Counted from the stretch's first letter, positions 43,393 to 52,803 are shown. The stretch is DNA of 64,000 nt from Calditerrivibrio nitroreducens DSM 19672 (GCF_000183405.1 NC_014758.1:1715001-1779000); one strand, 5' to 3'. Program-made: numbers and translations. Notes: a model not told the origin generated them from the letters alone.

Positions 43393-44591
43393 TTTACTAT
43401 CTTTTATTCATAGTTGGAATGATTACACTTTCTTTAATGGGGATTAGCATTAACCTCATCTTACTATTGATTTCCATAAGTTATGCCGTTTTGACCCATT
43501 TAGATTTCACATCTTTTATTTTTCTCCTTTCCCATAAAATATCTGAGACGATATTCATGCCGGAGGTGGCGGCAATCCCCTTTTTTATCCTAAGCTCTGA
43601 GATTCTTATCAATTCAAAATTACACAAACGATACAAATCCACCGTCTTTAACATCTTTGGAAACAATATTTTTAGTTATCTAATATTTGTATTACCAGTA
43701 ATAACAACTTCTTCCACAAGTATGATCATTGTCAAATCATTTTCAAGGATACTTTCATTAAGAGAGTTTGATTCAAAAGAGGGCTACATAAGATTGGTCT
43801 ACATAATCTCATCTGTGAACTATATAGCCCCGGTGTCTGTTCCATCTATTTTACTTGCTTCATTGCTTAAAATATCATTAAAGACGGTAACACTTTATTC
43901 TTTTCTACTTACAATCCCTTTTCTAATAATCAATTATTATATATTTATATCAAAACATTTCCAACCAAAATCGGCCATAAGAGACTACTTCTCCTTATTT
44001 GCAATTACGGGGTATGTGGTAATCTTCTATTACCTTATGTTTGTAATCTCTCTGCCAATAGATATCATTTCAATAATAATCTTTTTCTACTCCATTTTCA
44101 TTAGTGTATTTTCAGACCGTAAAAACTTCATTAAGAATTTTAACATCTCAATTATTCATTCAATCTCTCGTATAGGGATAATTGTAGGGGTGGTTTATTT
44201 CATATTTGTAATAACATTCTTTCATATCTACACATTTGCAAGTAATCAGGTAATAAACTATCTGACCCTTTCATTTTCTGAAGGTTATTATATACTTATA
44301 ATACTTTATATTCTTGCTTTTTTCATGACTGATATACTTGATCCACTGGGGGTTATATTAATACTATTTCCATTATATAATCCACTTCTTACGACATTTA
44401 ATATCGATAAATACTTATTTGCATTATCATTTCCCTTTTTTGTTTCAACGGGGCTTTTTAATAATATTGCTGAGCTTCCAGGTAAAAAGATTGTGGATAA
44501 GTTCAATATAACCTTCAGTGAATTATCGGATATAATCACACCGGTTTATTTTTTAATATGTATTATCTCTTTTATGATCTATTTTTTATAA
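43389..44591 (+). CDS. Divergent TRAP large permease (DctM-like)
   Basis: A 400-residue membrane protein with about ten to twelve helices. Traces of DctM remain: VAAIPFFILSSEILI corresponds to MAIPLFILAGN, and ILDPLGVILILFPLYNPLL to MEPSSIIMILAPLLFPV. The glycine-rich loops of real DctM are mostly lost, and it is unusually rich in Ile, Phe and Tyr. It ends at a terminator shared with the convergent canonical TRAP operon. It is either a fast-evolving transporter or a transporter-derived sensor subunit. Confidence 0.75.
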   Translation: MIYYLLFIVGMITLSLMGISINLILLLISISYAVLTHLDFTSFIFLLSHKISETIFMPEVAAIPFFILSSEILINSKLHKRYKSTVFNIFGNNIFSYLIFVLPVITTSSTSMIIVKSFSRILSLREFDSKEGYIRLVYIISSVNYIAPVSVPSILLASLLKISLKTVTLYSFLLTIPFLIINYYIFISKHFQPKSAIRDYFSLFAITGYVVIFYYLMFVISLPIDIISIIIFFYSIFISVFSDRKNFIKNFNISIIHSISRIGIIVGVVYFIFVITFFHIYTFASNQVINYLTLSFSEGYYILIILYILAFFMTDILDPLGVILILFPLYNPLLTTFNIDKYLFALSFPFFVSTGLFNNIAELPGKKIVDKFNITFSELSDIITPVYFLICIISFMIYFL

Positions 44592-44616
44592 AAAAAGGTG
44601 GGTTACCCCACCTTTA
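44590..44616. terminator. Bidirectional terminator between the two TRAP operons
   Basis: Stem AAAGGTGGG / CCCACCTTT, with A-rich bases on the left and TTT on the right, between convergent stops at 44591 and 44619. Confidence 0.85.
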
Positions 44617-44618
44617 GA

Positions 44619-45902
44619 TTAACCTCCAAAGAGGATGTTTGGTAAAAATAGAGAAATAGAAGGGATGTAGGTGATTATAACCAGTCCAATTAGCAAAGCA
44701 AACATCCATGGCAAAGTTGCTTTTATAACCGACTCTATGCTCTGACCTGTTATACTTGAAGCCACAAACAGATTTAGGCCTACAGGGGGTGTGAGCATTC
44801 CAACTTCCATATTCACTGTCATGATTACCCCAAGATGTATAGGATCTATCCCTAAACTCATGGCAACCGGAAACAATAGAGGTGCAAGTATCATGATAAT
44901 ACTTGAAGGCTCCATAAAGTTACCAGCTATCAATAAGAGTATATTCACAAATACCAGGAAAACGTATTTATTAAAGTTCATATCTATGATCCATTGGGCA
45001 AGATACTGTGGTATCTGTAAATATGTAAGGACAAAAGCAAAAAGCATAGCATTGGCAATAATAAACATTACCATAGCAGACGTAGAAGCGGAAGCAGCTA
45101 TGATTTTTGGTACATCTTTCCATTTTATATCTTTGTAAACAAACATTGAAATGAAAAATGCGTACACTGCAGAGGCCGCGGCAGCTTCTGTAGGGGTAAA
45201 AACTCCACCGTAGATACCACCAATCACGATTACGATGACCAAAAGCCCCCAGAACGCATCCATAAAGCTACTAAAAATCTCTTTAAAAGGAGCCATTTTC
45301 CCCCTCTTAAAGCCAGCCATTCTTGCTGCTATATATGTCACCAGCATCAAACCACCACCCAGTAGTATACCAGGGATAACACCAGCCATAAAAAGCTTCC
45401 CCACAGACTGGTCGACGGTAACACCATATACAATCATAACAATCGATGGTGGGATCAAAATCCCTAAAGATCCTGCACAGGTTATGGAGCCTATGGAAAA
45501 TTTATCACTATAACCAGCCTCCTTTATCGCCCCCATCATTATAGAGCCAATAGCAGCCACGGTAGCCGGAGAAGATCCACTCACCGCTGCAAAGATTATA
45601 CATGCAAATATAGCAGACATTGGAAGACCGCCTGGTAAGTGTCCCACCATTGCCCTGGCAAATCTAATTATCCTTCTTGCTGCTCCCCCCAGTGAGAGAA
45701 AATTTCCGGCAAGGATGAAAAGAGGTATAGCCATCAATGCAAACTTATCTATGGATGTAAACATCTTCTGGGGTATAACAAGAACAGGCATCTGGGTAAA
45801 AAATAGAATTACTAATGTACTGGATATACCCAAAGAGATGGCAATAGGCACTCCCATAAAGAGCAAAAGGAAAAGTAAACCGAATAATGTTATAGTAGCC
45901 AT
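44619..45902 (-). CDS. dctM: TRAP transporter large permease DctM
   Basis: The 427-residue transport subunit of a tripartite ATP-independent periplasmic transporter, driven by a sodium or proton gradient. About twelve helices carry the standard motifs MAIPLFILAGNFLS, AVSGSSPATVAAIGSIM, GILIPPSIVMIVYG and PPVGLNLFV. It is encoded 1 base after dctQ. Nothing is unusual, in contrast to the divergent copy on the other side of the terminator. Confidence 0.95.
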   Translation of the reverse strand: MATITLFGLLFLLLFMGVPIAISLGISSTLVILFFTQMPVLVIPQKMFTSIDKFALMAIPLFILAGNFLSLGGAARRIIRFARAMVGHLPGGLPMSAIFACIIFAAVSGSSPATVAAIGSIMMGAIKEAGYSDKFSIGSITCAGSLGILIPPSIVMIVYGVTVDQSVGKLFMAGVIPGILLGGGLMLVTYIAARMAGFKRGKMAPFKEIFSSFMDAFWGLLVIVIVIGGIYGGVFTPTEAAAASAVYAFFISMFVYKDIKWKDVPKIIAASASTSAMVMFIIANAMLFAFVLTYLQIPQYLAQWIIDMNFNKYVFLVFVNILLLIAGNFMEPSSIIMILAPLLFPVAMSLGIDPIHLGVIMTVNMEVGMLTPPVGLNLFVASSITGQSIESVIKATLPWMFALLIGLVIITYIPSISLFLPNILFGG

Positions 45903-45903
45903 A

Positions 45904-46425
45904 TCAATGCTCCTTCATAACCATGTTGTATGAAAACTCTTCGGCAGGCATCCTGATAATCTTTATTATCTTCATAAGAATCTGATATGCGGAAATAGCC
46001 ATCGTTATAGGAACACAAAGATAAATAATCCAGAACTTTATATGTAAATCGACAGAAACCTGTTCCAGTTCATAGTTAAATTTTACAAAATCATAGCCCC
46101 ACTTAATAAGCACTAAGAGAAAGACAAATACTACAAAAAGACTAAAAGTAAGAAGTTTTTTAGCCATATTTGAGTTTAAACGTTGAATCAGAAATGTAAC
46201 ACCTAAATGTAGACCTGTTTTAAAACCATATGCCGTCCCAAACAGTACAGACCATATAAACAGATAGGAGGTCAGCTCACCTGCCCAGGTAAGAGACATA
46301 TTAAAACCATATCTTAATACTACATTTATAAAAGCCACCACAGTAGCCACCGCCATCATTACCGACATAATAAAGATATTTATTTTATCCAGCCAGTTAT
46401 CGAAAATCTCAAATATTTTCACCAT
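45904..46425 (-). CDS. dctQ: TRAP transporter small permease DctQ
   Basis: The 173-residue small membrane subunit of the TRAP transporter, with four helices and the typical LTWAGELTSYLFIWSVLFG segment near the second helix. The ATG at 46425 is chosen for its AAGGAG ribosome site; the longer frame would begin inside the upstream hairpin. It lies between dctM (1 base) and the dctP attenuator. Confidence 0.93.
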   Translation of the reverse strand: MVKIFEIFDNWLDKINIFIMSVMMAVATVVAFINVVLRYGFNMSLTWAGELTSYLFIWSVLFGTAYGFKTGLHLGVTFLIQRLNSNMAKKLLTFSLFVVFVFLLVLIKWGYDFVKFNYELEQVSVDLHIKFWIIYLCVPITMAISAYQILMKIIKIIRMPAEEFSYNMVMKEH

Positions 46426-46445
46426 AATTATACTCCTTCTAAAGA

Positions 46446-46483
46446 CAAAAAACTGCCCCACCAGTTATAATTTGTGGGGCAGT
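46446..46483 (-). terminator. Intercistronic terminator/attenuator between dctP and dctQM
   Basis: On the minus strand, the 10-base stem ACTGCCCCAC / GTGGGGCAGT with a 12-base loop is followed by TTTTTTG. It lies 9 bases after the dctP stop and before the dctQ ribosome site. Partial termination here would give more binding protein than permease. Confidence 0.8.
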
Positions 46484-46492
46484 AATTAAAAA

Positions 46493-47476
46493 CTATTTTG
46501 TATTTAATGCTGCATCAATATATTCTTTACCTATTACATCGTAGAATTGTGGATAAATTGTCATAAGCTTATTCTTCCATATCTTTTTCTCTTCTGGTGT
46601 AAGTGTATATATTTTAACCTTTCCATAGGCTTTTACTTTTGCAAAATAATTATCATCAAGTTTTGCAGCCCATTCTCTTTCTTTTTGAGTGGCTAATTTA
46701 ATACCATCAGAGACGATCTTTTTATGCTCTGGTGAAAGAGAATTCCAGAATATCTTATTTGTAACGACCAGATATCCAAGATATCCGTGACCTGAAACTG
46801 TATAGTATTTTTGTACTTCATGCATTTTTTGAGTATAGAAATTTGAAACTGGGTTTTCAGCACCATCCACTACACCCTGCTGAAGAGCAGAATATACTTC
46901 ACTGAAAGGAAGTACCTGAGGGTTAGCTCCAAGTGCTTTAAATTGTGCCTCAAGAACTTTAGATGACATAATCCTAAACTTAAGACCTGCAGCATCTTCC
47001 GGCTTCTTTATCTCCCTTTTGTTGTTTGAAATATCTTTAAACCCGTTGTCCCAGTATGCAAGACCAACCATCCCTTTTGGTTCTACAAGCTGCATCATCT
47101 TTTGACCCATAGGACCATCCAAGAATTTATGAAGCTGTTTTTCATCATCGAAAAGAAATGGTAGATCAAAAAGCTGAAATTGAGGTACAAAACCTGTGAA
47201 TTTTGAGAAACTTGGGGCGATAATTTGCACTGCATTCATTTTCAGTGCTTCAACCTCTTCCCTATCTCCATACAGAGTAGAGTTTGGGAAAACTTCCACT
47301 TTGATTTGACCTTTAGAAGTCTTCTCTACATAATCCTTAAAAAAGTTTGCTGCAAGACCTTTTGGAGTGTCAGGAGCAACAACGTGGGAAAACTTAATAA
47401 CAACCTGGCTAGCAAAAATATTTGTGGCAAAGAGCAACACTGCCATAAGAGCAAAAATGATTTTAAAATGTTTCAT
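46493..47476 (-). CDS. dctP: TRAP transporter substrate-binding protein DctP
   Basis: A 327-residue periplasmic receptor for C4-dicarboxylates or similar acids, with a signal peptide (cut after IFA). The family motifs are IKFSHVVAPDTPKG, LFDLPFLFDD, the substrate-contacting Arg in LKFRIMSSKVLEAQF and VVDGAENPVSNFYTQKM. It is the first gene of dctPQM, with a GGAGGTAG ribosome site and a sigma-54 type promoter about 40 bases upstream. Confidence 0.95.
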   Translation of the reverse strand: MKHFKIIFALMAVLLFATNIFASQVVIKFSHVVAPDTPKGLAANFFKDYVEKTSKGQIKVEVFPNSTLYGDREEVEALKMNAVQIIAPSFSKFTGFVPQFQLFDLPFLFDDEKQLHKFLDGPMGQKMMQLVEPKGMVGLAYWDNGFKDISNNKREIKKPEDAAGLKFRIMSSKVLEAQFKALGANPQVLPFSEVYSALQQGVVDGAENPVSNFYTQKMHEVQKYYTVSGHGYLGYLVVTNKIFWNSLSPEHKKIVSDGIKLATQKEREWAAKLDDNYFAKVKAYGKVKIYTLTPEEKKIWKNKLMTIYPQFYDVIGKEYIDAALNTK

Positions 47477-47514
47477 AGCTAATCTACCTCCTTACGTTTT
47501 TATTCTATTTTATA

Positions 47515-47530
47515 TGCAATAACAATGCCA
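47515..47530 (-). promoter_or_regulatory. Sigma-54 promoter of dctPQM
   Basis: On the minus strand the sequence TGGCAT-N5-TTGCA matches the -24/-12 consensus TGGCAC-N5-TTGCA with one difference, with GG and GC correctly spaced. It lies 39 bases before the dctP ATG. It implies activation by an NtrC-type regulator, most simply the one at 40780. Confidence 0.75.
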
Positions 47531-47593
47531 GATATGATATTAAAAATATATCCTATTTTAAAACAATTTATCAAAACAAAAGATAAAATAGAA

Positions 47594-47671
47594 TTGCAAA
47601 AATACAACAACAAACACGATACATAAATCAAATCACATTATATCAATAAATTATATATTGCATTTTTGCAA
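47594..47671. promoter_or_regulatory. Two candidate activator-binding palindromes upstream of dctP
   Basis: TTGCATTTTTGCAA (47658-47671) is a perfect inverted repeat, and TTGCAAAAATACAA (47594-47607) is the same site with one mismatch. They are 64 bases apart, about six helical turns, and roughly 78 and 142 bases upstream of the sigma-54 promoter, a normal place for enhancer sites. The rest of the 304-base gap (47477-47780) is AT-rich without other clear signals. Confidence 0.55.
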
Positions 47672-47780
47672 GACAGCACAATCACAAAAACTTAAAAATA
47701 GATAAAAAATAGACGTCCTATGAAACGTGTAAAATAAAAACTTTTTATTTTTTAATAAAATTCCCCTTTAAGATTAATAA

Positions 47781-49151
47781 TCAGCGTTTTAATGAAGCTT
47801 TTATTCTTTTTTTATCTTCATACATAAGTTCATCCGCCCTTGACAGTACTCTCTGCAGTTGATCCTTCGACATTGCGGTTGACCCACCCAAAGCAAAAGA
47901 AACGTGAGGTAACCCCTCCTGATTCACCTCCATCTCCACCTGCCTAATCCTTTCAATTGCAAGCTGCATTTTTGCTTCATCGATTCTTGGGAGAACAATT
48001 GCAAACTCATCACCACCTATTCTGGCAACACAATCTTCTTTTCTAAATACCTTAAGCAATACCTTTGCGGCTTTCTGTATTAAGAGATCACCCGCTTTGT
48101 GTCCCAACGTATCATTTATCTCTTTTAGACCATTTAGATCCCCCATTATGATGCTGACCGGAAAAACTCGACCGTTTACATACCTGTCCAATTCCGCATC
48201 AAAATAAGCTCTATTGTAAAGACCTGTCAGAGGATCATGGGTACTTGCATACTTCAATTTCTCCTCAGTGTACTTCTGGATTAAGGCATTGGTTAGAATA
48301 CTTGCAAAAACTCTTAATATGTCTATCTCCGTGACTGTCAAAAAGCGATCAGAATCATTTTCGTCAAAACCAATAAAACCTATATACTCACCTTTGATCA
48401 TCATAGGGAAAACAATACTTGATTTAACTTCACGGGTTTCAAAAAATTTCGAAACAGCATCATTATAAAAGGCATACTTATTGTACATTATGACATTATT
48501 CTCCAACAACCCTTCTTTTAACCCTTCATATCTTTTATAGCTAAACTCTTTTTCATATTTATCGATCATTTCGGGGTATTTCGTCCAGATATACGACAGA
48601 TGGCAGTAATCTTTATCAAAATAATCTTCATATACATAGATTACACTGAGTCTTGTATGGTTACCGATTATCGATAAAACCCTATTGACAGCCGAAGTAA
48701 AATCCTTAGGGTTAAATAGAGTTTTAAATACCTCATTTATCAAATACTGCTCCATCAAGTTATTCTTTAAAATCTTCTGCTTTTTCCTCTCCTTAGAAAT
48801 ATTTCTAAATAGTACCACAGCACCCGTGATCTCATTGGTTGAGTTTTTGAGGGGAAAAAACTTTGCCATAATTGAGAGATTCGAATGATATTTGGTCTTA
48901 ATATAAAAAACTCTTTTAATGGAGATGCCGGAAAAAGTTTTTTTAAAATATTTAAACCATTTATCCTTGTCTATACCAAGTGCTTTCAAATCTAAAAAGG
49001 AACCCCGTTTCACATCGTAATCATAAAATTCTTTAAGAGAATTTTTGAATGCTGAATTAAAAAATATCAATTTCATATCCTTATCAATGGCACACATCGC
49101 ATCAAGACAGCTTTCAAAAACAGAGTTTAATACATTCTCATCAATGACCAT
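47781..49151 (-). CDS. PAS-GAF-GGDEF diguanylate cyclase
   Basis: A 456-residue soluble signalling protein with a PAS domain (about 5-125), a GAF-like domain (about 140-285) and a GGDEF domain (about 300-456). The active loop is a consensus GGDEF (ARIGGDEFAIVL), and an I-site RKED sits five residues before it, so it should make c-di-GMP with product inhibition. It is encoded 8 bases after glgA on the same strand, which may link second-messenger level with glycogen synthesis. Confidence 0.93.
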   Translation of the reverse strand: MVIDENVLNSVFESCLDAMCAIDKDMKLIFFNSAFKNSLKEFYDYDVKRGSFLDLKALGIDKDKWFKYFKKTFSGISIKRVFYIKTKYHSNLSIMAKFFPLKNSTNEITGAVVLFRNISKERKKQKILKNNLMEQYLINEVFKTLFNPKDFTSAVNRVLSIIGNHTRLSVIYVYEDYFDKDYCHLSYIWTKYPEMIDKYEKEFSYKRYEGLKEGLLENNVIMYNKYAFYNDAVSKFFETREVKSSIVFPMMIKGEYIGFIGFDENDSDRFLTVTEIDILRVFASILTNALIQKYTEEKLKYASTHDPLTGLYNRAYFDAELDRYVNGRVFPVSIIMGDLNGLKEINDTLGHKAGDLLIQKAAKVLLKVFRKEDCVARIGGDEFAIVLPRIDEAKMQLAIERIRQVEMEVNQEGLPHVSFALGGSTAMSKDQLQRVLSRADELMYEDKKRIKASLKR

Positions 49152-49159
49152 AAAGAGTC

Positions 49160-50620
49160 CTAAAATTTATTTTTTGCTCTGTTGTATACTTTTAGATATT
49201 TTGTAGCAGCATCATCCCATGTAAACCTTTTTTGCATACCATTCTGTCTTAATCTTATAAGTTTATCCTTCATATTATAATAGGTAGATGTAGCCCATCC
49301 GATGGTATTAAAGAGGTTGTGGGCATTTAAACCAAAGAATTTAAAACCTGTCCCCTCACCTGTTGATTCGTTGAAATTCTCCACAGTGTCGTTTAAGCCT
49401 CCAACGGCGTGAACCACAGGTGGAGTCCCGTATCTCAGACTATACATCTGATTTAATCCACATGGTTCAAACCTTGAAGGCATAACAAAAAAATCAGCCC
49501 CAGCCTCCACAAGATGTGCAAGTGCATTATCATATCCGATGTAACATCCAAATTTTTCAGGATTTTCATGGGCTATTTTGCCAAAGAAAAAGTGAGCCCA
49601 GGGGTCCCCATTACCCACAAGCACAAACTGAATATCCAGAGATAAGATTCTATATATCGCTTCCGCCAGTATATCTATCCCTTTTTGGTGTACAAGACGA
49701 CTAACAACTCCAAACAAAGGGACATCCCTCACCGGAAGTCCAAATCTTCTCTGCAAGCTCTCTTTGCAGATCATTTTGCCTGATAGGTCATCTTCTGAAT
49801 AGTTTGCAGGGATAAATTTATCCACTTCAGGATTCCACTCATCATAATCAACACCATTTAAAATCCCCACTAATTTATAGCTAATGTCCCTTGCAACCCC
49901 CTCCAGACCATATCCAAACTCCGGTGTCTGTATCTCGCTGGCATACCCTTCGCTGACGGTGGTCACCATATCTGACAGATACATCCCACCTTTGAGAAAA
50001 TTTACCTGCCCCTTAAATTCGTAGTCAAAATAGTATTCCCAGCTTCCCAAAACATCCATCACCCCCGAATAGAATACCCCCTGATATTGCATATTGTGTA
50101 TTGTTAGTACTGTGGAAAGATTGCTGAAATGTGGATCGTTTTTATAGTATGTTTTAAGCATATGAGGAACCATAGCAGTATGCCAGTCATTTATATGAAT
50201 AATATCCGGCTTAAATCCTAACATTTTGGACAATTGCAGAGCTGCCTTTGACAGAAACATAAACCTATTGTCATTATCAATATATCCTGTACCATCTTCA
50301 TAATTATAAAGATCCTTTCTACCATATAACCCTTCATGATCGATAAAATAGATTTCAACATTCGAATCTGGTAAATAACCCTTATAAACACCACACCACC
50401 ACTCACCAGCTATACCCATAGGAACACCAAGAGGGGGGATAAGCTTTTCAAGATTATACTTATCCTTATCTATGACCCAATACCTTGGGATAACAACCTT
50501 TATATCATGACCATATTTTTTAATATATTTGGGCAATACCCCCGCCACATCCCCCAGACCTCCAGTTTTAGCAAACGGGGCACATTCACTGGCGATAAAA
50601 AGCACATTAAATCTATCCAT
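49160..50620 (-). CDS. glgA: Glycogen synthase (ADP-glucose type)
   Basis: Extends alpha-1,4-glucan chains from ADP-glucose. The 486-residue GT5 enzyme has the N-terminal KTGGLGDVAGVLP, an INDWHTAMVP segment, GVVSRLVHQKGIDIL and the C-terminal MPSRFEPCGLNQMYSLRYG with the catalytic Glu. The length is normal. No glgB, glgC or glgP is nearby. It is followed by the PAS-GAF-GGDEF gene. Confidence 0.95.
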   Translation of the reverse strand: MDRFNVLFIASECAPFAKTGGLGDVAGVLPKYIKKYGHDIKVVIPRYWVIDKDKYNLEKLIPPLGVPMGIAGEWWCGVYKGYLPDSNVEIYFIDHEGLYGRKDLYNYEDGTGYIDNDNRFMFLSKAALQLSKMLGFKPDIIHINDWHTAMVPHMLKTYYKNDPHFSNLSTVLTIHNMQYQGVFYSGVMDVLGSWEYYFDYEFKGQVNFLKGGMYLSDMVTTVSEGYASEIQTPEFGYGLEGVARDISYKLVGILNGVDYDEWNPEVDKFIPANYSEDDLSGKMICKESLQRRFGLPVRDVPLFGVVSRLVHQKGIDILAEAIYRILSLDIQFVLVGNGDPWAHFFFGKIAHENPEKFGCYIGYDNALAHLVEAGADFFVMPSRFEPCGLNQMYSLRYGTPPVVHAVGGLNDTVENFNESTGEGTGFKFFGLNAHNLFNTIGWATSTYYNMKDKLIRLRQNGMQKRFTWDDAATKYLKVYNRAKNKF

Positions 50621-50726
50621 AACAACACCACCTTACATGAAATCATCGATTACAAAATCGCTTTGTTTATTCTATAGGTTTATTATAATACAATTTATGA
50701 AAAAATTCGAGATAATTTATTGGAAA

Positions 50727-50754
50727 TAAAAAAAGGTGGCAGATAGCCACCTTT
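50727..50754 (-). terminator. Terminator of rpsT
   Basis: Stem AAAGGTGGC / GCCACCTTT with a 5-base loop, followed on the minus strand by a run of T, 37 bases after the rpsT stop. Confidence 0.88.
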
Positions 50755-50790
50755 ATTCTTTGTAATGATAATTTTTCTTAGTTTGAACTC

Positions 50791-51060
50791 TTACTTTGTT
50801 TTAAGCGTTAAAAGCTTTTCGGACAATCTGGAAACTCTTCTGGCAGCATTATTTTTATGGATCACACCCTTGCTTGCCGTTTTAGCAATGACAGACTGAG
50901 CTTCTTTGAATACAGACTCTGCTTTTTCCAGATCCCCACTTTTTAAGACTTCAAGAAACTTCTTTATATAAGTCTTCATTCTCGACTTATATGACCTATT
51001 TCTAAGATTTCTTTTTTCTGTTTGCCTGATTCTTTTCTTTGCTGAAGCTGTATGAGCCAT
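50791..51060 (-). CDS. rpsT: 30S ribosomal protein S20
   Basis: An 89-residue, highly basic helical protein that binds 16S rRNA. It starts MAHTASAKKRIRQTEKRN and ends with the conserved HKNNAARRVSRLSEKL, the S20 pattern. It is monocistronic with its own terminator, a common arrangement. Confidence 0.96.
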   Translation of the reverse strand: MAHTASAKKRIRQTEKRNLRNRSYKSRMKTYIKKFLEVLKSGDLEKAESVFKEAQSVIAKTASKGVIHKNNAARRVSRLSEKLLTLKTK

Positions 51061-51228
51061 CTATATCACCTCTTCTTTATTTCATAAAAGGACATATTAC
51101 ATAATTCAAAAAAAGAAATATGTCAATATCTTTTTAGCAAATCCCGCCATTCTTATTTTTAAAACGATGAAAAAACTTTGAAAAGTATAGTTTCACCATC
51201 TCGATAACTGGACAATTATTCAATAATC

Positions 51229-52017
51229 CTATCTGGAATTTTTCTCTTTATAGCCAAATTTAAAAGAAAGCTGCTTAGCTGCATTTTTCAGAATTGGAGC
51301 AACCTCTTTCACAAGCTTTTCTTCGTTCATTCTCATTATAGGGGCAGTAATACTTAAACCTGCTATTACCTTTTTCATAAAGTTGAATATAGGTGCTCCA
51401 ATACATACAACACCCTCCTCATACTCTTCCAAATCGATAGCATAACCTTTCTGGCGAATATCTTCCAGTTCTTTTTTCAACCTCTCAGCATTATCAATAG
51501 TATTTGGAGTAAGTTTGATAAAATTATTCCCAAAAGATTTATCCACTGAAAAATCTTCCAGAAAAGCTAACTGCGCTTTCCCAGTAGCGGTAGCATATGC
51601 TGGCCCCACATTTCCTATCCTCTGTCTTACTCTAACAGACTTTAACGTTTCAACCACACCAATATATACTACATTTGTACCTCTTAATACACTTATATAC
51701 ACAGATTCACCGATCTTATCCCTTAAATCTGTCATAACTTTCATCGATGATTCTATCAGACTTAGTTTGTTAAAGTAGGCTTGAGATATCTGAAATGTCT
51801 TAACCCCCAACTTGTAGTTTCCAGTATATTTATTTATGTCAACATATCCAAAGTATTCGAGCGTAGTTAACAATTTGTTTACATTACTTTTGGTAAGATT
51901 CAAACGGGCACTTATTTCTGTAACACTTAATTCACCATCAACATCACCAAGATATTCAAGTATATCAAGAGCGTTATCAACAGCCTGTACAGAATACTCT
52001 GACTTATCTCTTTTCAT
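51229..52017 (-). CDS. IclR family transcriptional regulator
   Basis: A 262-residue regulator with an N-terminal winged helix (about 12-75, VTEISARLNLTKSNVNKLLTTL) and an IclR effector domain (about 85-255) containing GPAYATATGKAQLAF and the cysteine-bearing EEGVVCIGAPI. The ATG at 52017 has GGAG 7 bases upstream; the longer frame start is not supported. It lies 70 bases after the GntR regulator on the same strand. Both may control the lactate or organic acid genes around them. The effector is unknown. Confidence 0.92.
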   Translation of the reverse strand: MKRDKSEYSVQAVDNALDILEYLGDVDGELSVTEISARLNLTKSNVNKLLTTLEYFGYVDINKYTGNYKLGVKTFQISQAYFNKLSLIESSMKVMTDLRDKIGESVYISVLRGTNVVYIGVVETLKSVRVRQRIGNVGPAYATATGKAQLAFLEDFSVDKSFGNNFIKLTPNTIDNAERLKKELEDIRQKGYAIDLEEYEEGVVCIGAPIFNFMKKVIAGLSITAPIMRMNEEKLVKEVAPILKNAAKQLSFKFGYKEKNSR

Positions 52018-52087
52018 ATCACAACTCCAGTGAATTTTATAACCATATTTTATATTACAAATAATTTTTAATAGTGTCAACCAAAAA

Positions 52088-52795
52088 CTATTTTTTCTTA
52101 TAAATTCTCTTCAACTCACCAACGATATAGTGCATATGCGCCAACATAGCATCATATGCCAGCTCCGGATCTCTGGCTGAAATAGCATTGAAAATATCGG
52201 TATGCTGTCTAAACAGTGCTTCGTGACTTTCGGGATTCGTATACATCCTTGATCTAACTTCATAACTAACCTTTTCTATCCAATAAAAAAGATTCTTCAT
52301 TAGATGTATGAGCATCACATTGTGCGTTCCATAAGAGATAGCAAAATGAAAATTTGCATCTGATATATGTCCAATCTGACCTTTTTCCTTGGCTTCCCTC
52401 ATTTCATCAAGATATCTCTTCATCGTATCAATCTCTTCCGCCGTAGCCCTAATGGCTGCTGTGTGTGCACCCCAGGTTTCAAGTATTTTTCTAATTTCCA
52501 TTAAATCGAATATCGCCTCATCTCTCTTTACAAACTCCTCAATTGCACTGTCCAGAATACCATTAGTTATGGTTTTGACAAAAGTACCGCCCCCCTGAAC
52601 CTGATACAAAAAACCTTGTGCCTCCAATCTCTGAATTGCCTCTCTGAGGGATGTCCTGCTCACCCCCATTTCAATTGCCAGATCTCTTTCAGGTGGCAAC
52701 TTTTCACCGGGTTTGAGTTTTCCAGAAAGTATGATACTCTTTATCTGCTCATAAACTTCATCACTAATTTTTTTCGGTTTTATCTTCTGAAACAT
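52088..52795 (-). CDS. GntR family regulator, FadR/FCD subfamily (LldR/PdhR-like)
   Basis: A 235-residue regulator with a winged helix (about 8-75, LPPERDLAIEMGVSRTSLREAIQRLE) and an all-helical FCD effector domain (about 90-230) with conserved Asp/His metal ligands (the NFHFAISYGTHN region). It is divergent from the lut operon, and the gap contains one perfect and one imperfect TTGGTATTACCAA-type palindrome, the usual PdhR/LldR operator form. It is likely a lactate-responsive repressor of lutC-lutBA and of itself. Confidence 0.92.
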   Translation of the reverse strand: MFQKIKPKKISDEVYEQIKSIILSGKLKPGEKLPPERDLAIEMGVSRTSLREAIQRLEAQGFLYQVQGGGTFVKTITNGILDSAIEEFVKRDEAIFDLMEIRKILETWGAHTAAIRATAEEIDTMKRYLDEMREAKEKGQIGHISDANFHFAISYGTHNVMLIHLMKNLFYWIEKVSYEVRSRMYTNPESHEALFRQHTDIFNAISARDPELAYDAMLAHMHYIVGELKRIYKKK

Positions 52796-52803
52796 ATTTC
52801 ACC

